From assembly GCF_014643775.1 (NCBI RefSeq), contig NZ_BMKC01000003.1, forward strand, positions 350-64,349: DNA of 64,000 nt, in the 5' to 3' direction. This stretch comes from Arenimonas soli (GTDB lineage: Bacteria > Pseudomonadota > Gammaproteobacteria > Xanthomonadales > Xanthomonadaceae). Within the stretch, counting starts at the first letter, position 1. Every line of letters begins with the position of its first letter. The notes beneath the pieces are model-generated. The model had not been told where the DNA came from. It ran no database searches and was given only the letters and a program-made list of their open reading frames with translations. Below are positions 22,697-32,882 of the stretch, piece by piece. The translations under genes were made by a program, and so were the position numbers.

Positions 22697-23842
22697 ATGA
22701 TCGCCCCCTCCCGTCATTTCCATCGCCTTGCCTGGGCGGCCGTGCTGCTGGCCCTGGTCGTGATCGTGTTCGGTGGTTTCGTCCGGCTGTCCAACGCCGG
22801 CCTGAGCTGCCCGGACTGGCCCACGTGCTACGGCAAGGCCACCTGGCCGACCCAGGACCACGAGATCGCCGCCGCCAACGCCGGCTACGAACGTATCGTC
22901 GAAGTCTCCAAGGCCTGGCGCGAACAGTTCCACCGCCACATCGCCGCGCTGCTGGGCGTGCTGGTGCTGGCGCTGGCCCTGCTGGCCGCGCGCAAGCGCA
23001 AGGGCGGGGTGGGCAGCGTGCTGGCGGCGTCGGCCCTGGTCGGGCTGTCGATCCCGGTGTACATGGGCGTGGGCATGGCGCCCAACCACGAACTTTCCGT
23101 CGCGCTGTGGCTGGCCGGCGAACTGATCCTGCTGGTGCAGGCCCTGCGCTGGTCGAACGTCGATGCCGCGCGCCTGTCCACGCTGCTGCTGATGGTCATC
23201 GTCTTCCAGGCGGTGCTGGGCATGTGGACGGTCATCTGGCTGGTGAAGCCGGTCATCGTCATGGCGCACCTGATGGGCGGCCTGCTGACGCTTTCGCTGC
23301 TGACCTGGCTGGCCTGGAAGACCACGCCCTGGGGCCCGCTGGTCAGCGCCGAGGCGCCCAGGCTGCGGCGCCTGCTGTGGATCGGCCTGGTGCTGCTGGT
23401 GGTGCAGATCGCCCTGGGCGGCTGGACCAGCGCCAACTACGCCGCGCTCGCCTGCGGCACCGACTACCCGACCTGCCTGGGCCAGTGGTGGCCCGAGCAG
23501 GACTACCGCGAAGGCTTCATCCTGTGGCGCGGCATCGGCGTGGACTACGAGGGCGGCGTGCTCGACGGCCCGGCGCGCGTGGCCATCCAGATGGCGCACC
23601 GGCTGATGGCCATCCTGGTCGCCGGCCACCTGCTGGTGGTCGCGTTCAAGCTGCTGCGTTCCACCGGCCTGCGGTATTCCGGCGGCCTGCTGCTGGTGCT
23701 GCTGTGCGCGCAGGTCGCGCTGGGCATCAGCAACATCGTGCTGGGCCTGCCGCTGTGGGTGGCGGTGGCGCACAACGCCGGCGCGGCCATGCTGCTGTTC
23801 ACCGTGGTGGGGCTGCTGGCGCGGCTGCGGGCGCCGGAATGA
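22697..23842 (+). CDS. ctaA: Heme A synthase (Cox15/CtaA)
   Basis: 381 residues, eight membrane helices in two repeats. It converts heme O to heme A. Signature elements are [21 protein letters not shown] near the N-terminus and paired His segments ([44 protein letters not shown]). A Cys pair appears in [14 protein letters not shown]. It overlaps ctaB by ATGA, so the two heme-modifying enzymes are translationally coupled. Confidence 0.94.
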   Translation: MIAPSRHFHRLAWAAVLLALVVIVFGGFVRLSNAGLSCPDWPTCYGKATWPTQDHEIAAANAGYERIVEVSKAWREQFHRHIAALLGVLVLALALLAARKRKGGVGSVLAASALVGLSIPVYMGVGMAPNHELSVALWLAGELILLVQALRWSNVDAARLSTLLLMVIVFQAVLGMWTVIWLVKPVIVMAHLMGGLLTLSLLTWLAWKTTPWGPLVSAEAPRLRRLLWIGLVLLVVQIALGGWTSANYAALACGTDYPTCLGQWWPEQDYREGFILWRGIGVDYEGGVLDGPARVAIQMAHRLMAILVAGHLLVVAFKLLRSTGLRYSGGLLLVLLCAQVALGISNIVLGLPLWVAVAHNAGAAMLLFTVVGLLARLRAPE

Positions 23843-24798
23843 GCCTGCCGCTGGCCGCCTACTGGGAACTGACCAAGCCGCGCGTGGTGGCGCTGATCGT
23901 GTTCACCGCGATCATTGGCATGTTCCTGGCCATCGAGCCGGGCCAAGCCTGGCCCTGGGAACGCCTGGTGCTGGGCGCGGTCGGCATCTGGCTGGCGGCG
24001 GCTTCGGCGGCGGCCATCAACCACCTGCTCGACCAGCGCATCGACGTGCTGATGGCGCGCACCCAGCACCGGCCGCTGGCCACCGGCTCGCTGCGTCCGG
24101 CGCAGGTGCTTGGTTTCGCGCTGGTGCTGGGCGCCGTGTCGATGTTCATCCTGGCCTGGCGGGTGAACGTATTCACCGCGGCGCTCACCTTCGCGTCGCT
24201 GATCGGCTACGCCGTCATCTACACCGGTTACCTCAAGCGCGCGACGCCGCAGAACATCGTCATCGGCGGCCTGGCCGGCGCGGCGCCGCCGGCGCTGGGC
24301 TGGGCGGCCGTGAAGGGCTGGCCGGCGGGTGTGTCGTTCTGGGGCCTGGCCGGCGCGCCGCTGCACTACGACCACGCGCTGCTGCTGGTGCTGATCATCT
24401 ACGTCTGGACGCCGCCGCACTTCTGGGCGCTGGCGATCTTCCGCCGCGACGACTACGCCAAGGCGCTTATCCCGATGCTGCCGGTCGTGTACGGCGTCAC
24501 CTACACGCGCTGGCAGATCCTGTTCTACACGGTGCTGCTGCTGGTGGTGACCGTGCTGCCCTACGTGGCCGGCATGAGCGGCGTGTTCTACCTGGGCGGC
24601 GCGCTGGTGCTGGGCGCGGTGTTCCTGTGGTACGCCATCCGCCTGCTCGACCCGCCCAGCGAGTGGTACGCGATGCAGGTGTTCAACTATTCGATCGTGT
24701 ACCTGATGGCCCTGTTCGCCTTCCTGCTGGCCGACCACTGGCTCCTGCGCGACGCCGCCGCCCTCGCCACCCAGACCCTCGACTTCGTCCCCGCCTGA
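23839..24798 (+). CDS. ctaB: Protoheme IX farnesyltransferase (heme O synthase)
   Basis: 319 residues, UbiA-type prenyltransferase that farnesylates heme b. The two Asp-rich substrate motifs are visible as [15 protein letters not shown] and [18 protein letters not shown]. It starts [21 protein letters not shown] and has about eight or nine membrane helices. The frame is open far upstream, but that overlaps ctaA and is spurious. Its stop codon lies in a CTGACCCCATTTTT half-repeat. Confidence 0.95.
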   Translation: MSLPLAAYWELTKPRVVALIVFTAIIGMFLAIEPGQAWPWERLVLGAVGIWLAAASAAAINHLLDQRIDVLMARTQHRPLATGSLRPAQVLGFALVLGAVSMFILAWRVNVFTAALTFASLIGYAVIYTGYLKRATPQNIVIGGLAGAAPPALGWAAVKGWPAGVSFWGLAGAPLHYDHALLLVLIIYVWTPPHFWALAIFRRDDYAKALIPMLPVVYGVTYTRWQILFYTVLLLVVTVLPYVAGMSGVFYLGGALVLGAVFLWYAIRLLDPPSEWYAMQVFNYSIVYLMALFAFLLADHWLLRDAAALATQTLDFVPA

Positions 24799-24808
24799 CC
24801 CCATTTTT
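24795..24808. repeat. Solo half of a TGGGGTCAGAG-type palindromic repeat
   Basis: CTGACCCCATTTTT is identical to the end of the palindrome at 31918-31976, but no partner arm lies nearby. It contains the ctaB stop. Confidence 0.4.
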
Positions 24809-24817
24809 CGTGGGCGC

Positions 24818-24845
24818 TTGACATTGTGTTTTACAGGCGTAAATT
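24818..24845 (+). promoter_or_regulatory. Promoter of the blaI-blaR1 type operon
   Basis: TTGACA (24818-24823) and TAAATT (24840-24845) with a 16-base spacer, 31 bases before the repressor start. The consensus -35 makes this one of the better promoters in the window. Confidence 0.6.
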
Positions 24846-24867
24846 GACCATCAATTACGCGTGTAAA
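24830..24867. promoter_or_regulatory. BlaI-type operator, 38-base inverted repeat
   Basis: Near-perfect inverted repeat with TTTACA at one end and TGTAAA at the other, centred on CCA. Each arm itself contains a TAC...GTA dyad (TACAGGCGTA and TACGCGTGTA), the core recognised by BlaI/MecI repressors. It overlaps the predicted -10 element, so autorepression is likely. Confidence 0.65.
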
Positions 24868-24876
24868 GGGAATGAC

Positions 24877-25254
24877 ATGGCCGGGATCTCCATCAGCGAA
24901 GCCGAAAGCGAGGTCATGAAGGCCCTCTGGGCGGCCGGCGAGGCCACCGCCGAGGACCTGATCGCCGCCGTCGCCGGCCCGCAGGGCTGGGCCGAGGCCA
25001 CCGTGCGCACCCTCATCAACCGCCTGCTGACCAAGGGCGCGTTGTCGGCCGAACGCGAAGGCCGGCGCTACCGCTACCGCCCCGTCCTTACCCACCAACA
25101 GTGGCTGGCCGAACAGTCCAGCGGCGTGCTCGAGCGCCTGTTCGGTGGCCGGGTCGCGCCGCTGGTCGCGCACTTCGGCGAACAGGGCAAGCTGACCCGC
25201 CGCGACATCGACGAACTGCGCAAGCTCATCGAGGACTTCGACGATGGCCGCTGA
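24877..25254 (+). CDS. BlaI/MecI/CopY family transcriptional repressor
   Basis: 125 residues from ATG at 24877 (MAGISISEAESEVMKALWAAG). Winged-helix DNA-binding domain (about 5-72: AEATVRTLINRLLTKGALSAEREGRRYRYRPVL) followed by a dimerisation helix region. BlaI repressors bind TACA/TGTA operators and are cleaved by a BlaR1/MecR1 partner. It overlaps that partner gene by 11 bases. An upstream in-frame ATG at 24826 lies inside the operator and is not the start. Confidence 0.9.
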   Translation: MAGISISEAESEVMKALWAAGEATAEDLIAAVAGPQGWAEATVRTLINRLLTKGALSAEREGRRYRYRPVLTHQQWLAEQSSGVLERLFGGRVAPLVAHFGEQGKLTRRDIDELRKLIEDFDDGR

Positions 25255-27076
25255 GATCTTCGACTGGCTCCTTCGTTCCGGCCTGGCGCTGGCCGTGGCG
25301 GCCTGCCTGGTGATGGCGCTGCGCCCGCTGTGGCGCCGCTGGCTGGGCGCCGGCGCGGTGTTGTGGCTTTACCTTTTGCTGCCGGCCGCGCTGCTGGCCA
25401 CCAGCCTGCCGGGGCCGACGATCGTGGTCGACGTGCCCGTGGCCCACGAACCGACCTCGGGCCCACAGGTCATGGCGACGGCTGCGCCGACGCTGCGCCC
25501 GCCATTGCCGTCGGCCAGCCTGTCCGCGGGCCTGCCCGTCGCCAGCGTGGCTTCGCATTCCCCTGCGTCGATCCCCCCGGTGTCCCGGGACCCGCAGTTC
25601 GGCGCGCTCACCGCCGGCCTGCTGGCCTGGGCCGCCGGGGCCTTGGCCCTGGCCGGCTGGCTGCTGGTGCAGCAGCGCCGCTTCCGCCGCCGACTGGGGG
25701 CGCTGCAAAAGCGCGACACCGGCCTGTGGCAGGCCAGTGCCGACGACATCGGCCCGGTGGTGATCGGCCTGCTGCGCCCGCGCATCGTCGTGCCGGCCGA
25801 TTTCGAGCAGCGCTACGACCCGCAGCAGCGCGAGCTGGTGCTGGCCCACGAACGCGTGCACCTGCGCCGCGGCGACCTGCCCATGAACGCCCTGGCCTGC
25901 GCGATGCGCTGCCTGTTCTGGTTCAACCCGCTGGTGCACCTGGCCGCCGCCAAGCTGCGGCTTGACCAGGAACTGGCCTGCGACGCCGCCGTGCTCGCCC
26001 GACATCCCCGCGCCGGTCGCGCCTACGCGACCGCGCTTCTCAATACGCAGCTGGCCGACCTTGGACTGCCGGTCGGCTGCGCATGGCAGTCCAGCCATCC
26101 CCTCACCTGGAGAATCTCCATGCTCAAGAAGCCCCTGCCGGGAACCACCCGGCTGATGCTGGGCGCCGGACTCGCCGTTCTAGCCAGCTCCGCCGCCGCG
26201 ACGGCGATGTGGCAGCAGCAGCCGGCCACCATCGTTTCCCTGCCCGCCGTTTCCGTGGCGGCCGCGACGGCGCCCCTGCCGCCACTCGCCGTCGAAGGCA
26301 GCGTACCCGCGCCTGCGCCGTCGGCCGTGCCTGCGGTCGCCTTCGCCGCGGTCGCCGTGGCGCCCGCGGTTGCGCCGGCACCGGTACGCCCGGTGGCTTC
26401 CGTGGCTCCGGTCGCCGCGCCCGGGCCGGCGCCGGCTTCAGAGGCCATCGCCCCGACGGCGGCCCCCGGCAAGACCACGACCACGCCGGCGCCCCAGGCT
26501 TCCACCGTCTCCGCATCCGGGACGGCGACGGCCGGCGTCGTCCAGCCGCAGCGCGCGCCGCTGGCGCCGCCGCCTTACCCGGAGCGCATCTACGCCTACA
26601 GCCAGAACCCACCGCTGCCGCCGCCGCCCATGCCGACGACGGAGTCCGGGCTGCTCGAGGTCACCGAACCCAAGGTGGTGCTGGTCGCAGGCGCCAACCC
26701 GGGCGCCGACGCCGCCGACTACCAGCCGCCGCGCATCCGCCTGGCCAAGCCCGCCCGCCTGCCGTTCCTGGCCAGCGTGCGCCCGGAAACCCTGGTGGCC
26801 TACGGCATGGTCATGAAGGTCAGGCTCGACAGCACGGGCACGCCGGTGGACGTGGAAGTCCACGACAGCAAGCTCACCGACGTGTACGAGCGCAATGCCC
26901 TGGCGGCGGTGAAGCGCTGGCGCTTCGAGCCGGCCCGCAGCGCCGGCCGCGCCCAGGAAGCCACGGTGCTGGTGCCGGTGTGGTTCGCGGGCTCGTCGGT
27001 CAGCAACTTCGCCATGGAAGCCTTGCGCCACCCGAAGCCGCAGTACCGGGCGCCGCAGGCGGTCGCCGGCCAGTAA
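25244..27076 (+). CDS. BlaR1/MecR1-like M56 metallopeptidase fused to TonB C-terminal domain
   Basis: 610 residues. The N-terminal half is a membrane M56 metallopeptidase with zinc motif HERVH (His202, Glu203, His206) and a downstream Glu243 in DQELACDAA. A further membrane helix lies near 295-320, then a long Ala/Pro/Val linker (about 325-430). A C-terminal TonB-type domain lies at about 520-600 (VKVRLDSTGTPVDVEV...ALAAVKRWRFEPA). In classical systems the sensor cleaves BlaI; here the penicillin-binding sensor domain is replaced by TonB. The signal is unknown. Confidence 0.85.
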   Translation: MAAEIFDWLLRSGLALAVAACLVMALRPLWRRWLGAGAVLWLYLLLPAALLATSLPGPTIVVDVPVAHEPTSGPQVMATAAPTLRPPLPSASLSAGLPVASVASHSPASIPPVSRDPQFGALTAGLLAWAAGALALAGWLLVQQRRFRRRLGALQKRDTGLWQASADDIGPVVIGLLRPRIVVPADFEQRYDPQQRELVLAHERVHLRRGDLPMNALACAMRCLFWFNPLVHLAAAKLRLDQELACDAAVLARHPRAGRAYATALLNTQLADLGLPVGCAWQSSHPLTWRISMLKKPLPGTTRLMLGAGLAVLASSAAATAMWQQQPATIVSLPAVSVAAATAPLPPLAVEGSVPAPAPSAVPAVAFAAVAVAPAVAPAPVRPVASVAPVAAPGPAPASEAIAPTAAPGKTTTTPAPQASTVSASGTATAGVVQPQRAPLAPPPYPERIYAYSQNPPLPPPPMPTTESGLLEVTEPKVVLVAGANPGADAADYQPPRIRLAKPARLPFLASVRPETLVAYGMVMKVRLDSTGTPVDVEVHDSKLTDVYERNALAAVKRWRFEPARSAGRAQEATVLVPVWFAGSSVSNFAMEALRHPKPQYRAPQAVAGQ

Positions 27077-27083
27077 GGAAGCG

Positions 27084-27106
27084 GGACGGGTGCAGTGCAC
27101 CCGTCC
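27084..27106. terminator. Hairpin between convergent blaR1-like and S9 peptidase genes
   Basis: GGACGGGTGCA/TGCACCCGTCC, a perfect 11-base inverted repeat around a single G. It lies eight bases after the stop of the M56 gene and just before the stop of the minus-strand peptidase gene. Confidence 0.6.
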
Positions 27107-27114
27107 CCGACCCG

Positions 27115-29079
<1,965 letters not shown>

Positions 29080-29135
29080 GCGTGGATTCCCCGGTGTGGT
29101 CAGGCCCGCAGCATACCGTCGGGGAACGGGGACGG

Positions 29136-30152
29136 CTATTCGCGCGGCGCCGAGGGGTCGAGCAGGTTTTCGCCGGATGTCTCGCGTTGTTCCTGGTCGA
29201 TTTGCCGGTCGATGTCGTCCCGGACGCGGGTGTCGACGGGCGTCTGCGTCGGTGTTTGCTCCGCAGGTGCCGCCGGCGGGGCCGCCCTGGCGCTTGCGGC
29301 GGGCGAGTTGCTGATCTGCACGCGGTAGGTGGGCTCGGGCATGTCGAAGCCGGCGCGTTCAAGCGCCAGCTTCACGCGGCGGATGGCTTCGCCCATGACC
29401 GTGCCGAAGTCATGGCTGCGCTGGTCCACCCAGCCGAAATAGCGCACCTTCACGCTGGAGTCGCCCAGCCCGATGATCCGCGCGCGCGGCGGTGGGTCGG
29501 ACAGCAGTCCCTCGACGTCGCGCAGGGTTTCCACGCCCAGCGACTGGGCGCGCACCAGGTCTTCGTCCACGCCGACGCCGATGTCGAACTCGAAGCGCCG
29601 GCTGGGGTTGCGCGTGTAGTTGAGCGTGACGCCGCGAAAGACCATCGCGTTGGGCAGGCGCAGGTGGTTGCCGTCGAGCGTCATCAGGATGGTCGCGCGC
29701 GAGGTCAGCGCGACGATCACGCCTTCGTTGCCGTCGATCACCACGTGGTCGCGCGGCGCGAACGGTTGCCGCAGGCTCATCAGCAGGCCGGCCAGGTAAT
29801 TTTCCAGGATGTCCTTGAAGGCGAAGCCCAGGGCCACGCCCAGCACGCCGGCGGTGCCAAGCACGGCGCCCACCAGGGCCGTGGCGTTGAGTATTTCCAG
29901 GGCAATCAGCACGCCGGCCAGCAGCACGGCCCAGCGCACGGTGGTGCGGGCGAGGTCCTGCATGAAGGGGTTGCGGCGCGCCATGCGGCCCACCAGCGCG
30001 CGCTGCGACAGCCAGCGGCCCAGCAGCCAGGCCAGCAGCACCACGACCAGCGCCACCGCCAGCAGTGGCAAGTAGGCCAGCCAGGCATGCATTTCCTCGA
30101 CCAGGCGTTCCAGGCTGGGGGCGAGCTCGCGGGTGCCGGCTTCGATGGCCAT
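29136..30152 (-). CDS. MscS-family mechanosensitive channel
   Basis: 338 residues. Membrane helices lie near 28-50, 72-92 and 95-120. The pore helix is glycine/alanine-rich (VLGTAGVLGVALGFAFKDILENYLAG), followed by the MscS beta domain (PFAPRDHVVIDGNEGVIVALTSRAT) and the alpha/beta vestibule. It relieves osmotic pressure. The C-terminal tail (about 285-338) is an Ala/Pro/Thr/Gln- and Arg/Asp-rich extension. It follows dnaG by eight bases, in the place where rpoD often sits. Confidence 0.9.
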   Translation of the reverse strand: MAIEAGTRELAPSLERLVEEMHAWLAYLPLLAVALVVVLLAWLLGRWLSQRALVGRMARRNPFMQDLARTTVRWAVLLAGVLIALEILNATALVGAVLGTAGVLGVALGFAFKDILENYLAGLLMSLRQPFAPRDHVVIDGNEGVIVALTSRATILMTLDGNHLRLPNAMVFRGVTLNYTRNPSRRFEFDIGVGVDEDLVRAQSLGVETLRDVEGLLSDPPPRARIIGLGDSSVKVRYFGWVDQRSHDFGTVMGEAIRRVKLALERAGFDMPEPTYRVQISNSPAASARAAPPAAPAEQTPTQTPVDTRVRDDIDRQIDQEQRETSGENLLDPSAPRE

Positions 30153-30160
30153 GCGGTCTC

Positions 30161-31897
30161 CTATCGGGGGGTGGCGTGCAGTTCGCGCAGTTCAGCCTTT
30201 TCCACGTCGGACAGGCCGGACATGCCGACTTCGCGGATGCGCGCCTGCAGTTCGTCGATGCGCTGCTGGCTGACCTGGCGGTCGAGCTGGACCAGGGCGT
30301 CGACCAGTTCATGGCCCCAGGCCGATTCTTCGCCGGGGAATCCCTGCAGGGCGAGTTTCTGCAGCGCCGCTTCTTCTTCGCGGCCGGCGAAGTGTTCCAG
30401 CACGGCACCGGTGGTGATGCCGGGGCGGCCGCGCACCAGTTCCAGCAGCTCCACCAGCAGCGGGATGCCGGGCTGGCGCAGCACCGCGAACCGGTAGGGC
30501 GGCTGGATGACGTCGGAAAGCGTTGGCTTCTGCAGCAGCAGGGCGATGGCGGTGCGCACCAGGCTGCGCCGCGGCGCCGGCGCGCCGCCGCGACCGCCGC
30601 GCATGGACGGGGTGGGGCGCGTGGGCTCGGCCGCCGGCGCGCGCTGGCCGACGCCGGTCAGTTCGGTCAGGCGCTGCTTCATCAGGTCGAGGAAGGCGCC
30701 GTCTGGAATGCCGGCGACCAGCGGCTTGGCCCGTTCCGCCAGGCGCGCCTTGCCCTCCATGCCGGCCAGGTTCACGTCCTTGGACAATTCGTTGAAGAAG
30801 AACTCCGACAGCGGCGTCGCCTGCGCCAGCCGTGCGTCGAAGCCGGCCGCGCCTTCCTTGCGCACGATGCTGTCGGGGTCTTCGCCGTCGGGCAGGAACA
30901 GGAAAAACGCCTGGCGGCCGTCGCGCATGCGCGGCAGCACCGATTCGAGCGCCTTCCAGGCGGCGCCGCGGCCGGCGCGGTCGCCGTCGAAGCAGAAGTA
31001 CACGTCGGCGGCGTTGCGGAACAGCAGCTCGGCGTGGTCGGGCGTGGTCGCGGTGCCCAGCGTGGCGACGGCGGTGTTGACGCCGTACTGGAACAGCGCC
31101 ACCACGTCCATGTAACCCTCGACGACGATCAGCCGCGGGATCTTCGCGTGCGCCTGGCGCACCTGCCACAGGCCGTAGAGTTCGCGGCCCTTGTGGAAGA
31201 GCGGGGTTTCCGGCGAGTTGAGGTACTTGGGGCCGTCGTCTTTCTCCATCACGCGGCCGCCGAAGGCGATGACGCGGCCGCGGCGGTCGTGGATGGGGAA
31301 CATCACCCGGTCGCGGAACTTGTCGTAGACGCGGCCGGCGTCGTTGCGCGAGAACAGGCCGACCTTTTCCAGCAGCGCCAGCCGGCGCTCGTCGGTGCCC
31401 AGGGCGGACTTCAGGCCTTCCCAGCCGTCGGGCGCGTAGCCGATGCCGAAGCGCGCCCGGTTTTCGGCATCGACACCGCGTTTCTCGAGATAGGCCCGGG
31501 CCTTCGCGCTGCCTTCGAGCTGCTGCTGGAAGAACTTCGCGGCGGCGTCGACGGCCAGGTAGAGCTCGCGCGATTCGCCCGACTCGTTGCGCTGGCGGGT
31601 GTCGCGCGGTACTTCCATGCCCACGCGCTTGGCCAGTTCCTCGACCGCGTCGAGGAACTCGAGGCGGTCGTAGTTCATCAGGAAGCTGATGGCGGTGCCG
31701 TGCGCCCCGCAGCCGAAGCAGTGGTAGAACTGCTTGGTCGGCGACACCGTGAACGAGGGCGAACGCTCGTCGTGGAACGGGCACCGCGCCGAATACTCCC
31801 GCCCCTGCCGCTTGAGCGGCACGCGCGAACCCACCACCTCGACGATATCCGTCCGGGCGAGCAGGTCGTCGATGAAGGCGTCCGGGATACGAGCCAT
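30161..31897 (-). CDS. dnaG: DNA primase
   Basis: 578 residues from ATG at 31895-31897 (MARIPDAFIDDLLARTDIVEVVG). The CHC2 zinc finger is present (Cys39, His42, Cys60, Cys63), then the TOPRIM core with VVEGYMDVVAL and the acidic FDGDRAGRGAAW, and a C-terminal helicase-interacting region. Makes RNA primers for replication. Part of the rpsU-yqeY-dnaG group; a long palindrome separates it from yqeY. Confidence 0.96.
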   Translation of the reverse strand: MARIPDAFIDDLLARTDIVEVVGSRVPLKRQGREYSARCPFHDERSPSFTVSPTKQFYHCFGCGAHGTAISFLMNYDRLEFLDAVEELAKRVGMEVPRDTRQRNESGESRELYLAVDAAAKFFQQQLEGSAKARAYLEKRGVDAENRARFGIGYAPDGWEGLKSALGTDERRLALLEKVGLFSRNDAGRVYDKFRDRVMFPIHDRRGRVIAFGGRVMEKDDGPKYLNSPETPLFHKGRELYGLWQVRQAHAKIPRLIVVEGYMDVVALFQYGVNTAVATLGTATTPDHAELLFRNAADVYFCFDGDRAGRGAAWKALESVLPRMRDGRQAFFLFLPDGEDPDSIVRKEGAAGFDARLAQATPLSEFFFNELSKDVNLAGMEGKARLAERAKPLVAGIPDGAFLDLMKQRLTELTGVGQRAPAAEPTRPTPSMRGGRGGAPAPRRSLVRTAIALLLQKPTLSDVIQPPYRFAVLRQPGIPLLVELLELVRGRPGITTGAVLEHFAGREEEAALQKLALQGFPGEESAWGHELVDALVQLDRQVSQQRIDELQARIREVGMSGLSDVEKAELRELHATPR

Positions 31898-31917
31898 GTC
31901 ACCCAAGCATGACACTA

Positions 31918-31976
31918 AAAAATGGGGTCAGAGAACATATTCGTTTGAAACGAATATGTTCTCTGACCCCATTTTT
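31918..31976. repeat. 59-base perfect palindrome, TGGGGTCAGAGAACA type
   Basis: Two 29-base arms around a single central G, with outer ends AAAAATGGGG/CCCCATTTTT. The outer 15 bases (TGGGGTCAGAGAACA) recur in the palindrome at 56841-56905. It lies between yqeY and dnaG, inside what is usually one operon, and could act as a terminator, attenuator or mRNA processing site. Confidence 0.85.
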
Positions 31977-31979
31977 GAA

Positions 31980-32426
31980 TCAGCCGGCCAGGGACTTCTT
32001 GACCAGCTGGGAAACCAGGCCCATGTCGGCCTTGCCGGCCAGGCGCGGCTTCAGGACGCCCATCAGCTTGCCGATGTCGGCCGGGCCCGCGGCATGGGTT
32101 TCGGCCTTGGCGGCGTCGATGGCGGCCTGGATCTCGGCTTCGGCCATCTTGGCCGGCAGGTAGGCCTCGAGCACGCCCAGTTCGTAGCGTTCGACCGCGG
32201 CCAGGTCTTCGCGGCCGGCGGCTTCGTACTGGCTGATCGAGTCCTTGCGCTGCTTGACCATCTTTTCCAGCACGGCCAGCACCAGCGGGTCGGTCATTTC
32301 GACGCGCTCGTCCACTTCCTTTTGCTTGATCGCGGCCAGGATCAGCCGGACCACGCCCAGGCGGTCCTTCTCGCCGGACTTCATCGCGGCCTTCATGTCT
32401 TCGGTCAGCTGGGTCTTGAGGCTCAT
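31980..32426 (-). CDS. GatB/YqeY domain protein
   Basis: 148 residues, helical, MSLKTQLTEDMKAAMKSGEKDRLGVVRLILAAIKQKEVDE..., the YqeY family related to the C-terminal domain of the amidotransferase GatB. It binds tRNA-like substrates in other contexts; the stand-alone role is unclear. Ends KPRLAGKADMGLVSQLVKKSLAG. It sits between rpsU and dnaG as in many proteobacteria. Confidence 0.92.
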   Translation of the reverse strand: MSLKTQLTEDMKAAMKSGEKDRLGVVRLILAAIKQKEVDERVEMTDPLVLAVLEKMVKQRKDSISQYEAAGREDLAAVERYELGVLEAYLPAKMAEAEIQAAIDAAKAETHAAGPADIGKLMGVLKPRLAGKADMGLVSQLVKKSLAG

Positions 32427-32481
32427 CGGGGTTCTCCGCAGGTCAGGCATACACGGCGCCGGGGTGGCGCCAGAAACACAA

Positions 32482-32512
32482 AAAGCCGGCCACGCTCGCG
32501 CGTGCCGGCTTT
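32482..32512 (-). terminator. Rho-independent terminator after rpsU
   Basis: Stem AAAGCCGGC/GCCGGCTTT extended by ACGC/GCGT, followed on the minus strand by TTTTT. It lies 18 bases after the rpsU stop and so may limit read-through into yqeY. Confidence 0.78.
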
Positions 32513-32529
32513 CTGGCAAGCAACGCGGC

Positions 32530-32745
32530 TCAGTAAAGGCGCTGGCGCTTGGTGACGTCGCGCGAGCTGCGGCGCAGCTGGCGCTTCACCGCGGCGGCGG
32601 CCTTGCGCTTGCGCTCCTGGGTCGGCTTCTCGTAGTACTCGCGCTTGCGGGTCTCGGCGAGGACGCCGGCCTTTTCGCAAGTGCGCTTGAAGCGACGCAG
32701 CGCAAACTCAAACGGCTCGTTTTCGCGGACTTTGACAGACGGCAT
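32530..32745 (-). CDS. rpsU: 30S ribosomal protein S21
   Basis: 71 residues ([31 protein letters not shown]...), highly basic, the expected length of S21. Helps the 30S subunit bind initiator regions of mRNA. First gene of the macromolecular-synthesis group, divergent from tsaD. Confidence 0.97.
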   Translation of the reverse strand: MPSVKVRENEPFEFALRRFKRTCEKAGVLAETRKREYYEKPTQERKRKAAAAVKRQLRRSSRDVTKRQRLY

Positions 32746-32791
32746 GTTCGATTCCTGGGATCTATGGATGTCGCACGGCAACACCGGCGAG

Positions 32792-32808
32792 CCGCGTATG
32801 ATACGCGG
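32792..32808. promoter_or_regulatory. 17-base palindrome in the rpsU/tsaD divergent promoter region
   Basis: CCGCGTAT/ATACGCGG around a central G. It contains TATGAT on the + strand and TATCAT on the - strand, so it could supply -10 elements for both genes or be an operator. The -35 elements are not clear. Confidence 0.4.
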
Positions 32809-32882
32809 GTCCGGCGCCGGCAGGCAAGCCAGCCCCGCCTTTTCCTCCCGCACCCCTCCCGAAATCCCGAAAAAACAGGCAC

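Noticed and set aside
22825-24798. A long frame that would extend ctaB upstream through ctaA
   Set aside because: Its upstream part is the +1/+2 frame of ctaA; ctaB starts at 23839 with an ATGA overlap.
24826-24876. An earlier ATG for the BlaI-type gene
   Set aside because: It lies within the promoter and operator; the domain begins at 24877.
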